Origin: Methylobacterium sp. J-026
GTDB taxonomy: Bacteria; Pseudomonadota; Alphaproteobacteria; Rhizobiales; Beijerinckiaceae
Assembly: GCF_022829585.1 (NCBI RefSeq)
Contig: NZ_JAKSYC010000094.1
Coordinates: 1 to 43,062, forward strand
Direction: 5' to 3'
Length of the DNA stretch: 43,062 nt
In this document: positions 25,989 through 35,000 of the stretch, piece after piece
Numbering within the stretch: the stretch's first letter is position 1
Layout of the letters: every line of letters begins with the position of its first letter
The notes under the pieces: model-generated
What the model saw: only the letters and a program-made list of their open reading frames with translations
Database searches by the model: none
What the model was told of the DNA's origin: nothing
Program-made: the position numbers and the translations under genes

Positions 25989-28562
25989 TCATCCCTCCGC
26001 GTGCAGGTCCGTGAAGTTGGCGACGATCCCGGGCATCCGGCTGCCCGTCCGGGACGAGGCCATCAACCGGACCCGGTAGCGGGCGCCGTCCGCCCCCTCG
26101 ATCGTCCGCTCGGACGGGCGGTTCTCCGCCATCACGGTCGGGATCTCGTCGAGCAGCCACGTCAGGGGGATCGGGGCCGAGAAGTTGCGCAGGGAGCGAC
26201 CGATGTCGCTTGGCTGCAGGCCGAACAGCTGCGCCGCCGCGCCGGTGAACATGCGGATGCGGAGATCCGGCGTCAGCAGCACGCTGGCGACGTTCATGCC
26301 GTCAAACAACAGCGATTGGTCATCGGATACCTGATCGAGCGCCTCGATCTTGGACGCAAGTTCGGAATTGACTGTGTGCAACTCCTCATTGAGGGACTGT
26401 GTCTCCTCCTTCGAGGCTTCGAGCTCCTCGTTGGCGGCCTGCATCTCCTCGTTGACCGAGTAGAGTTCCTCGTTGGACGACTTGAGCTCCTCGAGGGACG
26501 TCTCGTACTCCTCGATGACGGCCTGGAGCCGCTCGCGCGTATTGCTCAGCTCGCGTTCGAGGCGCTGGATCACCGTGTCCCGCTCGGTCGCCTCCAGCGC
26601 CTGCTGTCGTTCCCGCTCGACGGGCACGGCGGCCTCGTTGAACACCACCAGGAACAGCGGCTCGGTCTCGTTGGGGGTGTGCAGCGGCTTGACGACCAGG
26701 GAGATGGTCTGGAGGCGGCCGTCCTGACGTTCGACACCGATGCCGTCGCGCACGACCCGCGTGTTGCCCTCGATCGCCTCGCGCAGGGCCGTCCGGAGCT
26801 CGAGCCGCAGACCCTTGCGCGCCAGCGCGGCCAGTTCCCGCGTCGGCTGACCCGGCACGATCTCCAGGTGATCCCCGATCCGCGCCGAGTAGTGCACGGC
26901 CTCCCCGGTCCGGGTCACGACCGCATGGGGCGGGGTGAACTCGGACAGCATCTGGGACTCGACCGCGTGCCGCAGGGCCGTGTGCGCGATCGCGGTCCGC
27001 CGACGATACGGTCCGGCGCTCCCGAAGGTCGGCACATCGGGCGCGATCGTCGTCGGCAGCCGCGCCGGCGGGATCGCGTCCCGGGCCTGAAAGATCCGGT
27101 GGCGCTTGTCGATCGTCTCGAACAGATCCTCGAAGCGCGTCACGTTCTCCGCCATCCCGATGAACAGGTAGCCGCGCGGGCGCAGGGCGAAATGCAGCAC
27201 CGGCATCAGCTGCTGCTGGGCCTCGACGCCGAGGTAGATCAGCAGGTTGCGGCAGGAGACGAGATCCAGGCGGGAGAACGGCGGGTCCCGCAGGACGCTG
27301 TGCGGGGCGAACGTGCACAGGTCGCGCACGGCCTTCCCGATCGTCGCGCCGTCGCCCTCGGTGACGAAGTGCTGGGCGATCCGCTCGGGCGAGACGGTGT
27401 CGAGATAGGCCTTCGGGTAGCGGCCGGTCCGGGCGACGGTGAGCGAACGCTCGTCGATGTCGGTGGCGAAGATCTGCACCCGCGGCGGGTCGCTCAGGCC
27501 CGCCATGTGCTCGCTCAGGAGGATGGCGAGGGAATAGACCTCCTCGCCGGTCGAGCAGGCCGGTACCCAGATCCGCACCACTTCGTCCGCCGTCCGCCCC
27601 TCGAACAGCTTCGGGATGACCTGGGCGGCCAGGGCCTCGAAGGCGGCGGTGTCGCGGAAGAAGTTCGTCACGCCGATCAACAGGTCCCGAAACAGCGCGC
27701 CGACTTCTGCCGAATCGGCGCGCAGCAATTTGAGGTAGCCCCCCGGTCCGGACGCGCCGATGACGCTGATGCGGCGCTGCAGGCGGCGCACGAAGGTGCT
27801 GGGCTTGTAGCCCGAGAAATCGTGCCCGACCTGCCGGCGCAGGATGGCGAAGGTCTCGGCGAGTAGGGCGGCGTCGATCTCGTCCACGGCCGTCGCGGTC
27901 CGGGTTTTCAGTGCGGGGCCGCTCTCCGACGCGACATGCGCGGCGATCCGGTCCCCCATCCGTTCCGTCGTCTCGCCGAAATCGACGAAGCCGGTCCGCA
28001 GCGCGCTGAGCGGCATGTCGGCGGTTTCCGGTCCGTAGCCGTCCGAGGTCTGGGCCAGCGTCAGACCCCCGCGCTCCTTGACCGCCTTGACGCCGATGGC
28101 GCCGTCGCCGTCCCCGCCGGACAGGATCACGCCGACCGCGCGCTCGCCCTGGTCGAGCGCCAGGGCGGTCAGGAAGATGTCGATCGGCTTGGTCTCGCGG
28201 GTTGCCGGGCCGAGCGTTTTCAAGGTCAGCCGACCGTCCGCGATGCCCATGACGCAGCCGGGGGGCATGACGTAGACGTGGTCCGGCCGGACCGCCACGC
28301 CGTCGGCGGCGGCCTCGACGGTGAGCGGGGTGAAGCGGGCCAGGACTTCCGGAAGCAGGCTCTCACGCCCCGGGCTGAGATGCGTGACGACGACGAAGGC
28401 GGCCTCGAGCGTCTTCGGCAGCCCGCGGAAGAAGCCGCGCATCGCCTCGATCCCGCCCGCCGACGCACCGATGCCGACGATCGGGAAATGGTCCTGCGGC
28501 CGGTCGTCCTGCGGGACGTGGTCCTGCGGGAAGGCGTCCTGCGGGAAGTCGTCGTGGTCCAT
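25989..28562 (-). CDS. CheB-CheR-PAS fusion signalling protein
   Basis: The 857-residue soluble protein fuses a CheB methylesterase (about residues 27-210; Ser34 in GASAGG, His61 in THLSPG, Asp153 in GGDGDGA), a CheR methyltransferase (about 215-480; S-adenosylmethionine motif ACSTGEEVYSLA, plus SCRNLLIYL), a region around 530-640 that may be a PAS, a long Glu-rich coiled coil (about 645-745) and a C-terminal PAS (about 755-855). No CheB receiver domain and no kinase domain are attached, unlike longer relatives. Such fusions usually work outside classical chemotaxis, in sensory circuits often with HWE kinases; the substrate is unknown. The first 25 residues are four PQD-type pentamers encoded by a 15-bp tandem repeat. 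It is convergent with the GGDEF-EAL gene. Confidence 0.92.
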   Translation of the reverse strand: MDHDDFPQDAFPQDHVPQDDRPQDHFPIVGIGASAGGIEAMRGFFRGLPKTLEAAFVVVTHLSPGRESLLPEVLARFTPLTVEAAADGVAVRPDHVYVMPPGCVMGIADGRLTLKTLGPATRETKPIDIFLTALALDQGERAVGVILSGGDGDGAIGVKAVKERGGLTLAQTSDGYGPETADMPLSALRTGFVDFGETTERMGDRIAAHVASESGPALKTRTATAVDEIDAALLAETFAILRRQVGHDFSGYKPSTFVRRLQRRISVIGASGPGGYLKLLRADSAEVGALFRDLLIGVTNFFRDTAAFEALAAQVIPKLFEGRTADEVVRIWVPACSTGEEVYSLAILLSEHMAGLSDPPRVQIFATDIDERSLTVARTGRYPKAYLDTVSPERIAQHFVTEGDGATIGKAVRDLCTFAPHSVLRDPPFSRLDLVSCRNLLIYLGVEAQQQLMPVLHFALRPRGYLFIGMAENVTRFEDLFETIDKRHRIFQARDAIPPARLPTTIAPDVPTFGSAGPYRRRTAIAHTALRHAVESQMLSEFTPPHAVVTRTGEAVHYSARIGDHLEIVPGQPTRELAALARKGLRLELRTALREAIEGNTRVVRDGIGVERQDGRLQTISLVVKPLHTPNETEPLFLVVFNEAAVPVERERQQALEATERDTVIQRLERELSNTRERLQAVIEEYETSLEELKSSNEELYSVNEEMQAANEELEASKEETQSLNEELHTVNSELASKIEALDQVSDDQSLLFDGMNVASVLLTPDLRIRMFTGAAAQLFGLQPSDIGRSLRNFSAPIPLTWLLDEIPTVMAENRPSERTIEGADGARYRVRLMASSRTGSRMPGIVANFTDLHAEG
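28491..28550 (-). repeat. Four tandem copies of a 15-bp repeat in the CheB-CheR gene
   Basis: The plus-strand core GTCCTGCGG recurs exactly every 15 bases, at 28491, 28506, 28521 and 28536. On the coding strand the units give PQDxx pentapeptides just after the start codon. A 15-bp unit keeps the frame, so copy number could vary without breaking the protein. Confidence 0.75.
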
Positions 28563-28654
28563 CGCCCCCTACCAAGCCTCACGATCGATGCCGCGCCGTC
28601 TGTCGGGGTCGAGCCTCGCCCGGTTTCGCCTGATGTCGAGGATCGCGGCGCGGA

Positions 28655-28915
28655 TCAGTCGTCGTGCGTGGCCTCCTGCACGACGTAGGCGAGACAGCGG
28701 GCCCGCGCCTCGGGGTTCTTCAGCCGCGCGAACAGGCGCAGCAACGCCACCACCTGGGCCGGATCATCCGTTCCTTCCGCGAACGATTCAAGACCCGGCG
28801 TGGCTCCGGAACCGGTCGTGGTCGTGAGGAATGTCGCGACCGGGACGCCCAGCGTCCGGGCGATGCGGGCCAGCGTGTCGGGGAGATCGTCGCCCTTCGG
28901 ATCGTCACCGGTCAT
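28655..28915 (-). CDS. Small protein resembling an XRE-regulator C-terminus
   Basis: The 86-residue protein starts at ATG 28913-28915 after a good GGAGAAG ribosome binding site. LPDTLARIARTLGVPVATFL resembles the last helix of an XRE helix-turn-helix, and DPAQVVALLRLFARLKNPEARARCLAYV resembles the tail found in rhizobial XRE regulators. The DNA-binding helices themselves are absent, so it may be a dimerising fragment that titrates a full regulator, or a remnant. It lies in front of the CheB-CheR gene on the same strand, with 92 bases between. Confidence 0.65.
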   Translation of the reverse strand: MTGDDPKGDDLPDTLARIARTLGVPVATFLTTTTGSGATPGLESFAEGTDDPAQVVALLRLFARLKNPEARARCLAYVVQEATHDD

Positions 28916-28948
28916 GTGGCTTCTCCGTCTGGATCCCCGATGCGTTGC

Positions 28949-29281
28949 TCAATGCACCGCGATCCCGGTCGCTCTCGGTCCGATCGTACCCGCGATGCGC
29001 CGACCGACATGCTGGAGGACGTGATCGAGGAGCAGGCGCGTCTGGGCATCGGCGTCATATTCCGCGGCCTCATAGGCTTCGATGAGGCATTCGACCAGAT
29101 GCTTCGAGGGACCGGAATCGCCGTCGCGGGGCATCATCTGTTCCGCGGCAAACAGCGATTGCTCGCGCGAACGCCGGACGAGGTTGCGCGAGGCTTCGAG
29201 CGCGCTGCGCGTCTCTGCGGCCGCGGCGCGCAGCGCGCGTGCGACTTCGAGGCTCCGATCTGCGTGAAGGCGGTTTGTCAT
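28949..29281 (-). CDS. Hypothetical protein, 110 residues
   Basis: No family was recognised. The chain is mostly helical and soluble: a basic Ala/Arg-rich first half (residues about 8-40), a short linker with MPRDGDSGPS, then an acidic helix (LVECLIEAYEAAEYDADAQ) and a closing helix. Codon use looks coding and the ATG at 29279-29281 is plausible, though the ribosome binding site is weak. It is 33 bases upstream of the XRE-tail-like gene on the same strand and may be co-transcribed with it. Confidence 0.55.
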   Translation of the reverse strand: MTNRLHADRSLEVARALRAAAAETRSALEASRNLVRRSREQSLFAAEQMMPRDGDSGPSKHLVECLIEAYEAAEYDADAQTRLLLDHVLQHVGRRIAGTIGPRATGIAVH

Positions 29282-29578
29282 GGGCGATCGAACTTTCGCT
29301 GCGCGCCCGCACGCTGATCAATCTTGCGCGGCAAACTCGACCATGCTCTCAATTTATACATGTGGCAAATCTGGTTTTCCCTGGCGGTGGCGAGTGGGCG
29401 GATCGGCCAAATGCGGCGCCGGCAATGATGTGCCCCAGTGTATCCCCGCCCATCTGTACCGACCGGCGGATCAGGCCTGGACGAGGCTGGCTCGATCGGT
29501 CCTGACGGATGCGAAAGTCAGCACCTATCACGCTTCGTCCGGGTATTTTACGTCGAAAATCTTCTGGTAATGTCCAAA

Positions 29579-29593
29579 TCAAGCAAAGCTTGA
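29579..29593. repeat. Perfect hairpin TCAAGC-AAA-GCTTGA
   Basis: Two 6-base perfect arms enclose AAA in the AT-rich part of the gap. It could be an operator or the end of a short transcript; position alone does not decide. Confidence 0.4.
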
Positions 29594-29626
29594 AGGTTTT
29601 GTCATAATATTTCTGGCATATATCAA

Positions 29627-29640
29627 ATCACATAGGTGAT
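29627..29640. promoter_or_regulatory. Palindrome ATCAC-N4-GTGAT
   Basis: Five-base arms with a four-base spacer have the geometry of Crp/Fnr-family sites (TTGAT-N4-ATCAA for FNR/FixK). It sits about 355 bases upstream of a Crp/Fnr gene, but the half-site sequence is not the known one. Confidence 0.3.
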
Positions 29641-29861
29641 GCGCGCCTATAGGTATAGTGAAGGCGAACTTCGAGCGAAGTGCAAACATCGATGTCTGCG
29701 ATGGTGACGAGGCGTGATCGAATCGGGGACGGTACCGCGCGGGGAACGACCTGCCGCCGCCTGGATCGCGGAGCGGTCGGACGATCGATCCGCCCGCACT
29801 CGGACGGCGCCGCTTGCATGCCGGGTGTAACGAAAGTCGCCTTCCGCGAACGCCACGCGAT

Positions 29862-29878
29862 AAACATAACCTATGTTT
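29862..29878. promoter_or_regulatory. Perfect palindrome AAACATA-ACC-TATGTTT
   Basis: Seven-base perfect arms around three bases lie 118 bases upstream of the Crp/Fnr start codon, in otherwise GC-rich sequence. Best read as a regulator binding site, possibly autoregulation. Confidence 0.45.
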
Positions 29879-29996
29879 GCGTATCGGACCGCGATCGCGT
29901 GTCTGACCGCGGGTGGGCGCTCAGGCCCATCCCGCACCCTTGCGATACGCCGTCCCGCGCCGGGCGAAACGACCGCCGAAGAGCGCGTCGTGAGCC

Positions 29997-30716
29997 ATGT
30001 TCGATGCCCTGATCCGCAAGCTCGACATGGCCGGCAGCCTGACCGAGGCCGATCATCAAACCGTGCGGCATTTGAGCCTGCGCAGCCGGCAGATTCCCGC
30101 GCGTCAGGATCTCACCTGCGAAGGCGACCGGCCCGAGAACGTCCACCTCATCCTGTCCGGGTTCGCCTGCCGCTACAAGGTCCTGCCGCGGGGCAAGCGC
30201 AACATCACCGCCCTTATGGTGCCCGGTGATTTCTGCGACCTGCACGTGGCCATCCTCAACGAGCGGGATCACTCGATCGCCACGATGACGCCCTGCATGG
30301 TGGTGGAGATCCCCCGGGCCACCATCCGCGATCTGACCGAGAACCACCCGCGCATCGCCCATGCGATGTGGTGGGCCACCCTCGTGGATGAGGCCATCCT
30401 GCGCGAACGGCTGATCAGCCTCGCCGGGCGGGAGGCGTCGCGGCGCATCGCCCACCTGTTCTGCGAGCTGCTGCTGCGCCTGCAGGCCGTCGGCTTGGCC
30501 AGGGAGGACGGCTACGCCATCCCGTTCACCCAGGTCGACCTGGCCGACATGCTCGGACTGACGCCGGTGCACGTGAACCGGGTCCTGCGCGACCTGCGCT
30601 CCACGGGGCTGATCGTGCTGGCGCAGCGCCGGTTGCGGATCCCGGACGTGACGCGGCTGAAGGCCTACTGCGAATTCAATCCGAACTACCTGCATCGCGT
30701 CCCGCGCAGAAATTAG
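29997..30716 (+). CDS. Crp/Fnr-family transcriptional regulator
   Basis: The 239-residue protein has an N-terminal cyclic-nucleotide-binding-like beta-barrel (about residues 20-135, with RPENVHLILSGFACRYK) and a C-terminal winged helix (about 150-225; recognition helix in FTQVDLADMLGLTPVHVNRVLRDL). It lacks the N-terminal cysteine cluster of oxygen-sensing FNR and the full cAMP pocket, so the signal is unknown; FixK-like behaviour is possible. Many such regulators in this order act without an obvious ligand. The ATG at 29997-29999 has only a weak ribosome binding site. Palindromes upstream may be autoregulatory sites. Confidence 0.9.
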   Translation: MFDALIRKLDMAGSLTEADHQTVRHLSLRSRQIPARQDLTCEGDRPENVHLILSGFACRYKVLPRGKRNITALMVPGDFCDLHVAILNERDHSIATMTPCMVVEIPRATIRDLTENHPRIAHAMWWATLVDEAILRERLISLAGREASRRIAHLFCELLLRLQAVGLAREDGYAIPFTQVDLADMLGLTPVHVNRVLRDLRSTGLIVLAQRRLRIPDVTRLKAYCEFNPNYLHRVPRRN

Positions 30717-30876
30717 ATTTTCGCGCGATGAAAAAAATTAAACACGCCGTGCAGAAACATAAGCTAAAGATATGGATTGAAACCGGGCGCAATTGTGCTG
30801 CCTGCATCAGGTGCTGTCCAGGGACGCTGACCGGGAAGAACGCGTTGCATTCCACCTCCGATGAGCGAGAAACCCC

Positions 30877-31128
30877 ATGTCGCGCTACTTCTTCGACACG
30901 GACGACGGCGATTACCGGTCACAGGACGACGAGGGCATGGAATTGCCGGACGCCGAGGCCGCCCGCGTCGCTGCGGTGGACGCGCTCCCCGACATGGCGC
31001 GCGACAAGCTGCCGGACGGGGACCGGCGCACCTTCTCGGTGCAGGTGCGCGACGAGGGCGGGGCGGTCATCTATACCGCGACGCTCGACCTGATCGGCGA
31101 GTGGCACATCCCGCGCGCGGCCTCCTAA
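30877..31128 (+). CDS. DUF6894 family protein
   Basis: The 83-residue protein starts MSRYFFDTDDGDY and contains the DEGMELPDAEAARVAAVDALPDMARDKLPDG stretch typical of DUF6894, a family expanded in Methylobacterium and Bradyrhizobium. Function is unknown. The fold is likely a small alpha/beta domain with two N-terminal strands. It stands alone, 160 bases after the Crp/Fnr gene; the intervening sequence starts AT-rich and probably carries its promoter. No strong ribosome binding site is seen before ATG 30877-30879. Confidence 0.8.
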   Translation: MSRYFFDTDDGDYRSQDDEGMELPDAEAARVAAVDALPDMARDKLPDGDRRTFSVQVRDEGGAVIYTATLDLIGEWHIPRAAS

Positions 31129-31214
31129 GCGCCGCGCCGGAGGCCGGGGGATTTGGGCGGCGCGCACCGGCCGCCTGTTGCCGACACCCGGAGATCGCCG
31201 TATCCGCCCAGGCG

Positions 31215-32018
31215 ATGCTTCCGCGATCACGCCGCACCGTCCGGTCGGACTGCCTCTTCGCCGAGGTCTGCGCGCGCCTTCCGCTGTTCGAGGGCCTGGC
31301 TGAGGACACGATCGCGGATCTCTCGGCCTCCGGGTTCGGTCGCGGCTTCCTGACGGCGTCGCTGCGGGCCCGCCTGCGCAAGGCGGGAGTCCAGGATCTC
31401 GGTCACCTCGCCCGATCCTCGCCGGACGCGATCACCGGGATCCGGAAGTTCGGCCCGGTCCGGCTCGAACGGGTCCGGAGCGTCATCCTCGACGCGCTGG
31501 CCCGCCGGCTCCCGGACGCCCGCGCGCGGCACGCCGCCGACGCCACCCGGGCGCGGAGGCTCGGCCGGCTGCGGGACATGCCGGTCGGATGCCTGCCCCT
31601 CGACCCGGGCGCCCTCGCGGCGCTCGGCCTCGAGGGCGGCACCTGCGCCGGGATCGCCGACCGGTCACGCCTCGACCTCCTCGGCGGGGGCGCGACGCCC
31701 GGCGAGGTGGACCGCATCGTCGCGGCGCTCGCCCATGTCCTGGGCGCGGGCGAGACCGTCGCCCCCCGGGCTACGGAGGCCGGCCCGGACGCGCCGGAAC
31801 CGGACGCCGCGGCCCGCCGCGCCGCTCTGCGGGCGGAGCAGGATCGGGACTGGGAGGCGGCGGCGCCGGCCGGGGCGCGGGGCCGGGACCATCCCGACGG
31901 CGCTCAGACGTCGGCGTCCGCCCGCGTCCGGGTGGCCGGGCGCGCCCGGGCCCCGGCTGCGCCGGAAGCGGATCCCCCGCGGCGGAAGGGGAGGCGCATC
32001 CGCGTCACCGCCGGGTAG
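31215..32018 (+). CDS. Unknown protein with RpoA-CTD-like helix-hairpin-helix region
   Basis: The 267-residue protein was not recognised as a named family. Residues about 45-100 (LRARLRKAGVQDLGHLARSS, then IRKFGPVRLERVRSVI) closely follow the pattern of the RNA polymerase alpha C-terminal domain, which binds DNA and activators. A weaker second copy may cover residues about 120-170 (LAALGLEGGTCAGIA...GGGATPGEVDRIVAAL). The last 90 residues are Ala/Arg/Pro-rich and disordered. ATG 31215-31217 is a reasonable start without a strong ribosome binding site. The 3' end overlaps the convergent czcA-like gene by 115 bases, so the true protein or its useful part may be shorter. Confidence 0.6.
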   Translation: MLPRSRRTVRSDCLFAEVCARLPLFEGLAEDTIADLSASGFGRGFLTASLRARLRKAGVQDLGHLARSSPDAITGIRKFGPVRLERVRSVILDALARRLPDARARHAADATRARRLGRLRDMPVGCLPLDPGALAALGLEGGTCAGIADRSRLDLLGGGATPGEVDRIVAALAHVLGAGETVAPRATEAGPDAPEPDAAARRAALRAEQDRDWEAAAPAGARGRDHPDGAQTSASARVRVAGRARAPAAPEADPPRRKGRRIRVTAG

Positions 32019-35000
32019 ACCGCCGGCAGGACCACGAGGGTGAGGAAGGTCGCGGAGATCAGGCCGCCGATCACCACGGTGGCGAGCGGGCGCTGGACCT
32101 CGGCCCCGGCGCTGGTGGACAGGGCCATCGGCAGGAAGCCGAGGGCCGCCACGAGGGCCGTCATCATCACCGGCCGCAGCCGCATCTCGGCGGCCCGGGT
32201 GGCCGCCGCCCGCGGGTCAAGGCCGGATTCCTCCAGGTCGCGGATGTAGCTCGTCAGCACGACGCCGTTCAGGATCGCGATGCCGAAGGTCGCGATGAAC
32301 CCGATCGCCGCCGAGATCGAGAACGGCATGTCGCGCAGGGTCAAAGCGAGGATGCCGCCGGTCGCGGCCATCGGCACGTTGAGGAAGATCAGCCCGGCGA
32401 GGCGGATGTCGCCGAACATCACGACGAGGAGGACGAGGATCGCCGCCATCGCCGCCGGCACCACCACGGAGAGCCGGGCGGTGGCCTCCTGCAGGTTCTG
32501 GTACTGGCCGCTCCAGACCAGGGCGTAGCGCGGCGGCAGCGTCACCTGGTCGGACACGGCCTGCTTGGCGGCGTCCACGAAGCTCTGCACGTCGCGGCCC
32601 CGGACATTCGCCTGGACCGAGATCCGCCGCTGCAGGCGCTCCCGGCTGATCTGGGCCGGTCCCGAGGCGACCTCCACGGTGGCCACCATCGAGAGGGGCA
32701 CCGTCGGCGGGGGCCCGGCCTCCCGGCCGGTCTCCCGGGTCGAGCGGCTCACCGGCAGGGCGCGGATCCGCTCGAGGTCGCTGCGATCCGCCGGATCGAG
32801 GCGGACCACGATGTCGGTGATGGAGTTGTCGTCGCCGTAGACCATGCCGGCGGTGCGGCCGCCGATGCTCTCGACCACGTCGAGCACGTCGGAGACGTTG
32901 ATGCCGTAGCGGGCCGCCCGGGCGCGGTCGACCTGGATCGAGAGCGCCGGCATGCCGGCCTGGGCCTCGGCCTTCACGTCCGCCGCCCCCTCGACCCCGG
33001 AGACCGCCCGCACGATGGCGTCGGCGGTGTCCTTCAGGACCTTCAGGTCGTCGCCGTAGAGGCTGATGGCGACGTCCCCGCGCACGCCCTCCAGCAGGTC
33101 GTCCATGCGCATCTGGATCGGCTGCGAGAAGGTGTAGGCGACGCCGGGCACCTCCTCCTTGAGGCGCTTGTCGAAGGCCGCCACGAGGCCCTCCTGGGTG
33201 TCGGCGGTCGTCCAGGTGGCGGGGTCGGCGAGGGTGATGAAGCTGTCGGTCGATTCGACCCCCATCGGGTCGGTGGGGATCTCGGCGCTTCCGGTGAGGG
33301 AGACGACCCGCTTCACCTCGGGGAAGGATTTAAGCACCCGCTCGATCCGGCCGACCGTGGCCAGGGAGGCGTCCAGGTTGATGCCGGGCAGCTTCTCGGA
33401 GGTGATGACGATCGACCCCTCCGACAGCTTGGGCAGGAACTCGCCGCCGAGCCGGGTCGCCAGCACGCAGGAGCCGGCGAACAGGGCGAGCGTCGTCAGG
33501 ACGGTGGCGACGGCGTGCCGCTCGGCCCAGCGCAGCACCGGCGTGTAGGCGGCCCGCACCGCGTGGACGAGGCGAGTCTCGCGCTCGCCGATGCCGCGGC
33601 CGGCGAGGAGGATCGCCGCGAGCGCCGGCATCAGGGTCATGGTGACGACCAGGGAGCTGGCGAGCGCCAGGATCACGGTCAGCGCCATGGGCACGAACAT
33701 CTTCCCGGCCACGCCCTGGAGGGCGAGGATCGGCACGTAGACGATGATGATGATCGCCACCGCGAAGATCACCGGCCGGGCCACCTCGGCGGCGGCGTCC
33801 CGGATCAGGTCGTGGGGCGGCCGGTCCGGGTGCTCGCCCCGGGCGCGCAGCACGTTCTCGATCATCACCACGGCGCCGTCGACGATCAGGCCGAAATCGA
33901 TGGCGCCCAGGCTCATCAGGTTGCCCGAGAGGCCGAGCAGCCGCATGCCCGCGAAGGCCATGAGCATCGAGAGCGGGATCGCGGCGGCCACGATCAGCCC
34001 CGCGCGCAGGTTGCCGAGCAGCAGGAGCAGGACGACGACCACCAGCACCGCCCCCTCCAGGAGGTTGTGCTCCACCGTGTGGATCGTGCGCTCCACCAGC
34101 GCGCTGCGGTCGTAGTACGGGACGATCTCGATCCCCGGCGGAAGCTGCGGGCGCAGCGCCGCGACGGTCTTCTTCACCTCCTCGACCACCGCGCTGGCAT
34201 TCTCGCCGTAGCGCATCAGGGCGATGCCCACGACCGTCTCGCCCGCGGCGTCGTGGGTGACGGCGCCGAGGCGGACCTTGGGCGCCTCCTGCACGCTCCC
34301 GAGATCCGCGAGCGTCACGGGCAAGCCGCCGGGGCCGGTCGCAACGACGATGGTGGCGATGTCCGCCGGTCCCTTGGCGAGGCCGAGGCCGCGGATCACC
34401 TCCTGCTGGTCGTTGTGCTCGATATAGGCGCCGCCCCGGGCGGCGTTGTTGTCGGCCAGCGCCGTGTAGACCTGCGCGAGGCTCACGCCGTAGCGGCGCA
34501 GGGCGGCGGCCGAGACGCGGACCTCGTCGGTCGGCATCTGGCCGCCGTAGATGTTCACGTCGGCGATGCCCGGCGTGAGCTTCAGCTTGGGCGCGATCGT
34601 CCATTGCAGGATGCGCTTGAGCTGCATCGGCGTGTAGGCGGGCCCGCGCAGCTCGAACTGGTAGATCTCGCCCAGCCCCGTGGCCATCGGGCCCATCTGC
34701 GGGTCGCCGACGCCGGCCGGCATCAGCGCCTTGGCCTGGGGCAGCCGCTGGAACACCTCCGCCCGCGCGCCGGTGACCGACATCGACCCGTCGAAGGTGA
34801 CGTAGACGGCCGAGACCCCCGCCCGCGACGTGGAGCGCACGTTGGTCAGCCCCGGCGCCCCCGCCATGGCGTTCTCGGCCGGGAAGGTGACGAGCCGCTC
34901 GACCTCCAGGGGCCCGAGGCCCGGTGATAGGGTCAGGATCATCACCTGATTGGGCGAGATGTCCGGCACCGCGTCGATCGAGAGCCCTTCGAGGTTGGCG

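Larger units (their letters stand above)
29282..29996. other. Gene-free, partly AT-rich region with several palindromes
   Basis: About 715 bases without believable coding sequence lie between divergent genes. The part from about 29515 to 29665 is much more AT-rich than the rest of the window. Palindromes lie at 29579-29593, 29627-29640, 29646-29653 and 29862-29878. It probably holds promoters for both flanks and could include a small RNA. Confidence 0.55.

Noticed and set aside
29680..30012. 110-codon plus-strand frame in the AT-rich gap
   Set aside because: Arg-rich, no ribosome binding site, contains the palindrome at 29862-29878 and runs into the Crp/Fnr start.
30728..31093. Plus-strand frame starting MKKIKHAVQKHK before the DUF6894 gene
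   Set aside because: It overlaps the DUF6894 gene out of frame and becomes Arg/Thr/Ser-rich shadow sequence; only its AT-rich start looked unusual.
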